Assembly (NCBI GenBank): GCA_030761205.1 | Contig: JAULJL010000024.1 | Coordinates: 22,314,126 to 22,378,125, forward strand | Source: Fremontodendron californicum | Taxonomy: Eukaryota > Streptophyta > Magnoliopsida > Malvales > Malvaceae | Length of the DNA: 64,000 bases | Reading direction: 5' to 3' | Shown: in pieces, positions 54,918-64,000 of the stretch | Layout: the number at the start of each line of letters is the position of its first letter | Position numbering within the stretch: the stretch's first letter is position 1 | The notes under the pieces: generated by a model | The model's input: only the letters and a program-made list of their open reading frames with translations | Databases searched by the model: none | What the model was told of the DNA's origin: nothing | Made by a program: the position numbers and the translations under genes

Positions 54918-57900
54918 TCTTTTTTATTGAAAATGATCCGGAATTTATAAATTCAAAATTTTCCTATATTCCCCAACAAAAGTCGCAAAATATAGAAATT
55001 TTTATTAGTTTTGGAAAACTTTCCGAATCATTCTCTTTTTTTTAAAGAAAGATATTCCTTTATTAATGATAATTGATGAAATTCCCTCCAGCAAACCCGG
55101 TAGAGAACTCATGAATTATTTTAACTCGGGAATATCTTTATTTTTTTAATGAAAAATCATTATCCTTTTGAAAACATTTTAAAAGATATGAATATGTATA
55201 TTCATGACATAAATAAAATGACATAGCAAAATCTAAATAATATAATGCTTCCTAAATGATATGATATAATGTAAATGCCTTAGCATATTCTAAAATGAAA
55301 TGAAATATCCTTAGCATATTCTAAATGAAATAAAATATCCTAAGTTATATGACATATTATAAATAAAATGAAATGACCTAGATAACATAGTATATTCTAT
55401 ATGAGATGCAATATCCTAAGTCATATGATATATTCTAAATGAAATAAAATAACCTAAGTAACATAACATATTCTATATGAAATGAAATAACCTAATTAAC
55501 ATGATATTTTTTAAATGAAATTAAATAACCTAAGTAACATAACATATTCCATATGAAATGAAATAATTTAAATGACATGGCAAACATGAATGATATGGCA
55601 TATAAATTAAATGAGATGAAATATTAAATAATGCTATCATATAATATGCATGAAAATAAAAATGAAAGTAATAATGCATGAACATAGTACATGCTAAATA
55701 ATATGACAAAAAAAAACTAAATAAAAAGCATAGGATATCATGAAATATTCCAAATCATATAATAAACAATATAACATAACTCAAAATCATAACAATATCA
55801 TAGAAATTATCATAGCAAGAATCACATATTATATAAAATGCATGAATATGGAAAATGCAATGCATGAAATGTATTTTTTCATTTAATTAAGGAAATCCGT
55901 ATATCTAAAAAGATATCCTGCTACCTTAGGAAAATATGTCAAATTAAATATTCTAAAACCAAAACACTTTGTGATTGTTTGAAAACAATTTTGAAAAGCT
56001 TGAATTAAAAATAAAAAACTGGGCTATTTACTTTAAAATGGCTCTAATTTTCCAAGCTTAAAAATCCGGACTTGACTACCCTTAACCCGAGACTTGAAAA
56101 ATCATTTTTACAGTTTAAAAAGGCTTAGAAACTACCCTAAGTCAGTAGCTAACCCTCCTAATCAGCCAACTAAGTAACTAAACCAAAACAGAAAAATGAT
56201 TTTTCTTTAAATTCAATTCTGACTCCACTGTCCAGTTTTAAGCCACGATTTTTTATCCTATTTTTAAAAATTCAAAAAATTCTAAAAAACATACTAGAGA
56301 CTCAAGACATGTAAAGCTACACGAGAAAAAATCAGCTTAATTATCTAATTAAAGACAAATTCCCAGAAAAATCGGAAAAGTAAAAAACTGGGTGAAAAAA
56401 ACTGTTTTGCCAAAATACATTTTTGCCTTTGATAAAATCATTTAAAAATCAAAGTAAAAATATTTGAAACTCATAAAATAGCTCACAAACAGTAGCTAGG
56501 ACTTTTTGAAAGTTAGATAAAAATTGGCTAACTAAAACAAAATCACAAAGGTAGAATAGTCAACTTGACAAACTTCATTTTCCACAAGTGTGCTCAAGAA
56601 AGCATGACTTTGAACCATTAATTGGCTCAAGTCATTATTCAAGTGGCATGAACATGAAATGCATGAAACAATACAGCAAACATAGTGCATGAAATGCATG
56701 AGCTTAAATCTAAATATCATGAAAAAATGCATGGCATTCATATAGTGACCTAGACCTAAATGAACTTGCATGGCATTTAATGCAACCTAGACCTAAAATG
56801 CATGAACATGCATGGCAAATAAACCTAACTTAATAACTAAAATGTGCATGGCATTTTCACAAACACAAAGCATGCTTAAACCAAGAACTCAAACAAATAT
56901 CATGCAAACGCTAACCTATCAACTAACATGGCAAGAATGCACATAAAATGCAAAAATTCCAAGGGTGGCCGAATAGCATAATGTAACTAGCAAACATGGC
57001 ATTTTCACAAACACTTGGTATACTAGCATGTAAAACTAAATCAAAATGTCATGCAAATGCAAAAACCTACCAACTAACATGGCAAAAATGCAACACACAA
57101 TGCAAAACACATGGAGTAGCCAAATGGCCTCAAGCTCCAACAAGCATGGCATTTTCACAAACACTTGATATACTAACATGCTCAACTAAAATATAACACT
57201 TAAATCATGCAAAAACCACACAAGCATTTTCACAAACACTTAATATACTAAATCTAAAACATGCTCAACTAAGATATAAAACTCAAGTCATGCAAAGACC
57301 ACACAAGCATTTTCACAAACACTTGATATACTAAATCTAAAACATGCTCAAATTTAAACATCATGAAAACAGAAAATTAAAAATGCAAAAACATGATATT
57401 TAAAACATAAATGGCAACAAACAAAGCAACCAAATTAAAATATAACTCAAGAATATGAAGTAACATAACATTTAAAACACCAAGATCAAAGAAAATAACA
57501 TAAACAATATGGTAAAATAAATCAAAACAGCAACTTAACTAAATAATGTAGGCCATTTGGCCATGGTGAGTTTATTATAAAAAAATGTAAAAAAAAAAAT
57601 ATTCAAGAAGAAGATGAAGGAAGAACTTGAAAAGAACAATAAAAATCATTTATTTAAAATGGAAACTCACCAAATAGAAATCAAAATAGTAAAAACAAGA
57701 ATGGAAAATCAAGAAAGTGCAAGAGTTGGTGCTCAAGAGCAACCTCAAGAAGCTATATTTCAAGCTTTATCTCTTCAAACTTTCCTTTCTTTTCTAAACT
57801 TTTATTTTTTGCTTTCAATCAAGAAGAGAAAAACTAAGTAAAAACTAAAAGAACTCAGCAAAATGAAGATGAAAAATGAATTTTCTGACCTCTCTACAAG

Positions 57901-59462
57901 GCTGGCCGAAACCCCCTAATATTCCCCAAGGTGTTGTCATTTTTTGTAACCAATTTCCCATCAAATAGCTAATAATTCAAGGTGAAAAATCATGAAATTA
58001 CCACCTTTAGATTAGCATATCAGCTCTCTCAAATTACAGCTGTTCAAGAATAATGTTGACATCTCTCTTGGCCTATGTGGCTTAATCACCATGGCTTGAT
58101 CAAAGAGAATCTCTAACTAACTCTTGATTTTTAGCCATTTGATTGAAAAATCAGAAGCTTCCTCCTTCCTTTGGGCTTGGGCAGGCCAGCACTTCTCTTT
58201 TCCAGCCCAAGTCTGATTTTTTGAAAGGCCCAAAGAAGCCCTTTTAGGTTGCTTGGGTGAAATGACCATTTTGCCCCCCGGATGCAAATAAATATCAAAC
58301 GGACTCCAAATTCAATTTTTATTTTTTTAATACTTCCAAAATAATAAAATATTGAGTTCTGGAAGTTTTCAAAATTATCCGAGTCCGTTTGCTATTTATT
58401 TGGATTTTTTTCTTCCAAAAATACCCTTTTATGCCCCTACATTATTTTTTCGGGATTTATCTTCTTGAATTATTGCATAGGAGGCCCGGGATTTGGCCAT
58501 TTTGCAAACGAACTCCGAATCAATATTTTATTTCGTCAATGTATTCCAAATAATTTAAAAATTATATTTGCAAAATTTCAAAATGTTTGGAGCTCATTTG
58601 CTATTTTTTTGAGATTTTCCTTTTTTAATTACTATATAAGAAGCCCGAGATTTGGCCATTTTGCAAACGAACTCCAAATCAAGATTTTCTTTCGTCAATA
58701 TCTTTCAAATGATTTAAGAATGTGATTGACAAATTTTCAGAATTTTCGGAGTCCATTTCCTATATTTCCAAAATTTTCCAATTTTGCCCTTTTGCCTCTG
58801 AAACCCGGTTTTGCTCAAAACAAGTCTGATTTTCAGATTTTCTTCAAGCTGAGCCTTGGGCTATCCTTTTTAATCATTCCTCATCCATTGGGGGCTTTGG
58901 TCTTACCAAGTCGGGCCATTTCTATGATTCTTCCCGATTTCACCGAAATCTACTAAAAACCCTAATTCTCGGTTTTTTCCCGGATTGACTTTTCTTTCGG
59001 TTTTTCTTGCAAGTGACTTCACCATTACCCATAGTCAGTGCTTATCTTTCATTTGGAACCTTCAATTTTGACCAATTTGATCGTTTAAGCACTTTTCCCC
59101 AAATTTCTCGGATTAGGGTTTTCTTTCTACTGAATCTCCAAATCCCAACTTCCGAACTCCATATCTTTCAATGTAGACCTCGGATTATCAAAATTCTTTC
59201 ACCATTTTTCAATTGAACTTAAAATCTTGATTTTTAAAGTGGGTTGACGTTTTCAGTAGTTGACTTTCTGGGGTTGACTTTTTTGAGGTTGACTTTTTCC
59301 GAGGTTGACTTTTTTCAAGTTTGACTTTTTATGCTCGCCCCTTTAAACTAAGTCTCGGAGTACCACCTGCAGGATGAAAAAAAATCTTTTTACACTCGGA
59401 AACATAAATTTAGGAAGAAAACATACCTGTTTTAGTGGTCCGGACAAAATTAGGTGTCTACA
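54918..59462 (-). repeat. Tat LTR truncated at its U5 end
   Basis: Minus strand from TGTAGACACC (59462) down to the point equivalent to 10640 in T1, so about 430 bp of U5 are missing. W-box cluster at 59243-59330. AAATGAAATAACCTAAGTAACAT-type repeats at 55240-55570. The exact U3 end against T5 pol suggests the LTR belonged to an element inserted into T5. Confidence 0.85.
59243..59330. promoter_or_regulatory. W-box cluster in the truncated LTR
   Basis: Six TTGAC motifs in 88 bp, about 130 nt from the U3 end. Confidence 0.6.
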
Positions 59463-59503
59463 GTTGGAATAGACTTAAAAACTATGGGCAACTCAGTCGC
59501 ATT

Positions 59504-59990
59504 CTAATTGGTTAGTCTATATCCTGGTGGACAAGGTCGCACCATCCAGTTCGCACTATCACTTTCCATCCCTTCTTTCCCGGTCATGCAAATCACCATA
59601 TCCTGAATCTGCCCCTTTTTATTCACATGGAATTTTTCAAAAGCTTGCTCGATCATTATGAGTACATCATCTGAATTCTTTTCTCCGAAAAGAAAACCAG
59701 CAGAGTGGAAGTTATGAAGGATTGGTGGGAAAGTCATGGGTTCCCATTCAATATCCATACCCGTGAGATAGGCCATCCTCCTTTTGTCGGTTCTTTTCAA
59801 CTTGTTTCCTCCTCTCATGGGCCTTCGGAAGATACCCTAAGCCAAACCTATCTTTTTTTCCCACTGCTTCCATTGCTCGGGCCATCCCTTGAAGATATTT
59901 TCCAAGACCTTTTCCAGCCCTGCAGCCTTTTCCCACTGTGGTTCTTACTCCTACCATTGTGTTTTTGGACAATCTTGGATTTGGAATTTT
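59504..59990 (-). pseudogene. T5 G-patch-like region
   Basis: 59972-59748 has AGKGLGKYLQGMARAMEAV and KKDRFGLGY; 59818-59504 continues WEPMTFPPILHNFHSAGFLFGEK in another frame after one frameshift near 59790. Confidence 0.7.
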
Positions 59991-60032
59991 TCGTCATTCA
60001 GCGATGAAAACCGCATTTACGAATTCCAAAGA

Positions 60033-60864
60033 CTAAAAAGAATATTCTATGGCATCTTCATTGGGTTCAACATAAGGAGATTCAGTAGATGCAGAGGCTA
60101 TTATGTCTTCTTCTCCTGATACAGTGATCAAATGGCCTTCCATCACAAATTTTAGCTTTTGGTGGAGAGACGAGGGTACAGCCCCTGCTGAATGTATCCA
60201 CAGCCTTTCCAACAAGCAATTATAGGATGGATTAATATCCATGACCTGGAAATTCACCGTATAGGTGCATGGGCCTATCTCCAAAGGAACCTCAATAGTT
60301 CCCATTACCTCTCTCCTGGTACCATCGAAAGCCCTGATTACTGTGTAACTCGATAACAAATAAGACATATCAACTGGCAACTTAGACAGGGTTGCCAAGG
60401 GCATTACATTTAATGAAGAACCATTATCCAGAAGCACCCTTGGTAGTGTATGCCCCTTGCAAGTGGTTGTTATGTGAAGAGCCTTTGTGGACGCAATACC
60501 ATTGGGTGGTATTTCATCATAACTGAAAAATATATGGTCGTCTGCCGCAATGTTTCCCACCAGCCTGTCTAACTTTTCTACCAATGTTGTTAGCCACATA
60601 TGCCTGATTCAACACTCTTAACAGGGCATTTCTGTGTGGCTCTAAATTTAATAGCAAGGATAAGATGGAGGTTCTTTCTGGCTGACGCTGCAATTGCTCA
60701 ACCACACTATACTCACTATGTTTTATGAACTTTAAAAACTCGCAGGCCTCCTTCTCGTTTACCGGCTCTTTTATCCTGTTTACCGGGGCTGATCCCCTCT
60801 CTGCTTCTTTTGACAAATCCATCTCAATATGGATTGGTTCAGCTGCTTTCTTCCCTTTGTCCAT
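60033..60864 (-). pseudogene. T5 protease region, active site intact
   Basis: HTLPRVLLDNGSSLNVMPLATLSKL keeps the D-x-G-S core, unlike T2 and T4. The frame is broken by a 2-nt deletion near 60584 compared with T2 (ACCAATATG to ACCAATG). Upstream part 60864-60517 includes NEKEACEFLKFIKHSEYSVVEQL. Confidence 0.82.
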
Positions 60865-61700
60865 TCCTCCATCATTTCCTGTTGATCCTTACTCAACAAC
60901 CTCAGGAGCAAAACACCTTCCACTTCGTGTTAAGTGCCTCACACCTGTAATATCTTGCTGACTTGAAGACCCGGGCATAACCATGATGCAGTCATATTTC
61001 CATGGTGTAGTTTTGTTTTCCCTGTATGAAAAGGAAAAAGGCACATCTATGATGAGCTTAGGCACAATTTCCTCAACAATCGGAGTAGTCTTCTCTGGTT
61101 CATCATAATAGATGATCAAAGGTCTTCCTATTCCATAGCCAGCTACATTCTCAATAACCTATACTTCTTCCTCTGTCTCCTCGTAAAACTGGGCCTCTCC
61201 ATTATCTATCATCTTTTGGACTTTAGCTAGAAAGTCCCCGCAGACCAGTATGATATGACTTGAACATTTATAGAACGGGCACCAATTCGTACCCTCTTTG
61301 CAACCATTTTTAAACTGTCTGCATCCTCCACCATTCCTGCCTTAACCATCTCGACCCATACTGTTAACATTGGAGTCTTAACTTCCCTGGCATCCCTTTT
61401 TAACCTTTTGACTTCCCCTGCCAATACTGCATTTTCCCGATTCTCAGCATGATCGACCAATGTGTTTCCTACTACATTCGGCCCATTCTTTGACCCAAAC
61501 TTCACAACTCCGGTATTGATTAAACTTTGGACTTTCTTTTTGAAGGCAATGCAATCCTCTTTCGAATGCCCCTGAATTCCTGCATGATATACACAGTTGG
61601 TATTTGCATTGTACCACCTTGGGTATGGTGGGGTCAAAGGTTCAAGATATACGGGCGCGACAAGTTGGCCTTGCAGTAGTTTAGGATATAGCTCACCATA
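60865..61700 (-). pseudogene. T5 gag C-terminus and linker
   Basis: 61637-61227 contains the knuckle CVYHAGIQGHSKEDCIAFKKKVQ followed by a basic/Val-rich stretch; 61119-60889 contains IIYYDEPEKTTP and HLTRSGRCFAPEVVE. Stops at about 61120-61226 and 60893 interrupt it. Confidence 0.72.
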
Positions 61701-63212
61701 CGTGGTAGGAATGGGATCAAACTAGGGTTTTTGATCGTTCCTTGGTGAACGATAGTCATTGCGCGTGGGACCTTGAGTGTTTGGGATAGTGTTTCGAGGA
61801 AGGGTTATCTGTGGGGATATACTAGTTAGAAATGGCTGTTGTGGTATATTGATATAGGGGAATGGATTTTGGGTAAGGAGGTTCACATTGGGGTAGTAAG
61901 GATTATACCCCGGGTAAAGTGTGTAAGGTGTCGGAGGTGCATAAGATGTAGAAGAAGTATAAGGCCTAGGAGGTGTATATGGTGTAGGAGGTGTATAGGG
62001 GTATTGATTGAAACTGACTGCATGTGTCTCCTCCTTCTTTGCAGGAAAAACTCTCTTCGGGGTAGCAGACTCACCCCCTTCCATTTTCCCGTTCTTAATG
62101 GCAAACTCTATCATCTCCCCAGATATCACCATATCTGCAAAGTCCTTGGTGGCACTTCCCACCAATTTATCATAATAAGGTGCTTTCAGGGTATTGATGA
62201 AAAGCACTGTAGTTTCCTTGTTGGTTAAAGGGGGTTGCACTTGTGTAGCCAGGTCTCTCTATCTCTGAGAATATTCTTTAAAGCTTTCAGTAGCTTTCTT
62301 TTCCATGTTTTGCAAAGTTAAACGGTCAGGCACCATGTCTGTCACATGCTTGTATTGTTCCATGAAAGCTTTGGCTAGATCCATCTAGGAACGGATCTTA
62401 GTACGGGTAAGCTGGTTATACCATCGAGTTGCGGACCCTATCAAGCTATCTTGAAAACAGTGGATGAGTAATTTTTCGTGTTCATCATGTCTGATCATCT
62501 TCCACTAATACATGGTCAGATGCACTGATAGGTTGGTAGTTCTGTTATATTTTTCAAAGTCTGGTACTTTGAACTTTGGAGGAATCACCAGATCGTGCAC
62601 TAAACTCATTTCTTTGGCATCTAGACTGCCAAATAGCTCCGCCCCTTCAACTGCCCTCAATCTTTCCTCCAGTAGCTGATTTTTTTCTAGGATTCTGCCG
62701 TTTCAACCCTCTTCAGTTCAGTCATCTTTGCCCTTTCCTTTTCGGCTAATTCCTCAAAGTCTGGAATGTCCACATCAATTGGGTCAACCCCAATATTACC
62801 TTTTTTAGGACCAAAATTCTGTGCTTCGGCCGCTGGTTGGATATAAATATAGGATGCTGCCCCAGTCGGAAGTTCATTTCCCACAGGTTGGGATGTCTGG
62901 CCATTCTTCTGTACCACCTCTGGTCGGTCTTCCTGGTTTACTACCCCCATTCCTTAAAACTGAATTTTCTCCTGGCCACTTCTGCCTCATCATGGTACTC
63001 ATCATCTCCATGAGTTTGGTCATTTGTTCCCGTGACTCCTCTTGAGACTTAGCCAACTGTTCCTACAGTTCTTTTTGAATTCTTTCCATCCTTTCAAATC
63101 TAGCAAGCTGATCGTTCTCCATAGCTCTTGCTTGAGATCGAGTATTGTAGGGGTGTCGAAAGTCTGATTCTTTCTGAGTGCGACCAATTGTACCTTTAGT
63201 TTTAAAAACCAT
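61701..63212 (-). pseudogene. T5 gag
   Basis: Start MVFKTKGTIG at 63212, identical in type to T1. A TAG replaces Gln at about 63066. The capsid (about 62690-62260) reads as a retrotransposon Gag fold (FKVPDFEKYNRTTNLSVHL, CFQDSLIGSATRWYNQL, AFMEQYKHV) with stops near 62506, 62388 and 62262, at least two from Trp codons. 62240-61722 is open: capsid end, PYTPP repeats, then a stop before FDPIP. Confidence 0.8.
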
Positions 63213-63669
63213 GGATTAGAAATTATTGACACATTTTTTATTTTATTTTATAAAAATGAATGAATGAATGAATGAATAAAGGACTAAATGTTAATGAATG
63301 AACAAATAAGTAAATGACTAAGTGTATGAACATGAATGACTAATTATAAAGAATAAATGAATAGACAAATAAATAAATGACTAAGTGTATGAACAATTTA
63401 TAAAGAATAAATGAATGAATGATTATAAATATAAATGAATGAACAAACAAAATATATAAAGGAAAGAACAAATGAATGATGAATGCATTTAAAAGTATTG
63501 GCCCCGAGATAATTCCAACCAAACGGCCTTTCATTGATTTCCTGGAACTAAATACATCAAAGAAAAAAGATCACTGCTTAAGACAATCTGATAATCTGTC
63601 TATCCTAATTTAAAAATGCTATTACAAAAGACCGATCCTTTAGTAACTCCCTCGGATCTTGGACCTTTT
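63213..63669 (-). repeat. T5 spacer between ORF1 and gag
   Basis: (TGAA)n at 63256-63278 and irregular AATGAATAAATGA words to about 63480, then the conserved GTATTGGCCCC block also found in T1. No gene. Confidence 0.7.
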
Positions 63670-64000
63670 TCACTGTCCTCTTTTGATTGCCTTGCTCATC
63701 AATCTGACCCCTACTTGTTCACGGCCCTTTGACATGTCAGTAGAAGCATCGCCGTTTAAGCTTTCCTTAGCTTGTTTCTCCAGCTGATTGGCTCGGGCTT
63801 CCTCATGCTTTGCTCTCTCTGTCCAATAGTTCTTCTCCTTCTTGAGGTTTTTGACCTCTTGCTCCCATTCCCCGGAAGTCTTGAGGGTCCCCTCAAATCT
63901 GAGCTCGAAGCGGTACCTCTTGTTCTCCAAATGTAATTCTTGAAGATCGCTTTTAGCAGTGTCCCTTTCTCTCTTGATCTTTTTCTTTTCTCTTTGTCGA
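63670..64000 (-). pseudogene. T5 ORF1 C-terminus (partial)
   Basis: 86 open codons to 63930 of the coiled-coil end (ENKRYRFELRFEGTLKTSGEWEQEVKNLKKE...), close to T1 8009-7617. The frame changes near 63930 and the rest lies outside the window. Confidence 0.7.

Larger units (their letters stand above)
59463..64000 (-). mobile_element. Tat/Ogre-type element T5 (ORF1, gag, protease), open at window end
   Basis: Minus-strand order ORF1, spacer, gag, protease and G-patch-like region, then abrupt change to an LTR. RT, RNase H, integrase and 3'UTR are absent. The 5' LTR lies beyond 64000. Confidence 0.83.

Overview
The window reads as a heterochromatic, transposon-dense stretch of a plant nuclear genome, most likely a eudicot. 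It is AT-rich and almost all of it is LTR retrotransposon. The dominant family is a Ty3/Gypsy element of the Tat/Ogre type: LTRs of about 5.4 kb, an extra ORF1 upstream of gag, two RNase H domains after the reverse transcriptase, and satellite-like arrays in the 3' untranslated region. Every Tat coding region seen is broken by stops or frameshifts. No tRNA, rRNA or ordinary multi-exon host gene was recognised.

Layout. (1) 1-5956, minus strand: a small LTR element (here LARD-A) whose own coding capacity is a truncated Gag-like ORF (2989-3927). It carries a roughly 2 kb cargo (642-2680) with two intact minus-strand ORFs: a LOG-type cytokinin-activating enzyme (933-1580) and a protein resembling the cysteine-rich nucleic-acid-binding protein of plant Betaflexiviridae (1942-2478). 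Its 5' LTR is 4078-5956. (2) 5957-15699, minus: Tat element T1, with an internally deleted body (integrase/RNase H remnant, gag start, ORF1, PBS) and a complete 5.5 kb 5' LTR; LARD-A is inserted in it. (3) 15700-22417, minus: Tat element T2 (integrase, archaeal-type RNase H, RNase H, RT, G-patch-like region, protease, gag); T1 sits in its 3' region. (4) 22418-28379, plus: LARD-B, a nearly complete relative of LARD-A without cargo. (5) 28380-41099, plus: T3, an LTR / 3'UTR / LTR derivative with no coding region, followed by a Tat 5'UTR fragment. (6) 41100-53791, minus: T4, with 3' LTR, PPT, satellite array and pol but no gag. (7) 53792-54917, plus: an orphan Tat 3'UTR fragment. (8) 54918-59462, minus: a truncated Tat LTR. 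(9) 59463-64000, minus: T5, with protease, gag and ORF1, running off the window.

The part that stands out is the LARD-A cargo. A non-autonomous retroelement that moves with borrowed enzymes appears to have captured an intronless cytokinin-activating gene together with a viral-type nucleic-acid-binding protein, a family that includes silencing suppressors. Both ORFs are open from start to stop, whereas the surrounding Tat genes are full of lesions. Each has a TATA-like motif and a splice-acceptor-like site just upstream, and the cargo edge carries a 16-nt duplication of element sequence. Function and expression are inference; the ORFs, motifs and junctions can be read in the sequence.
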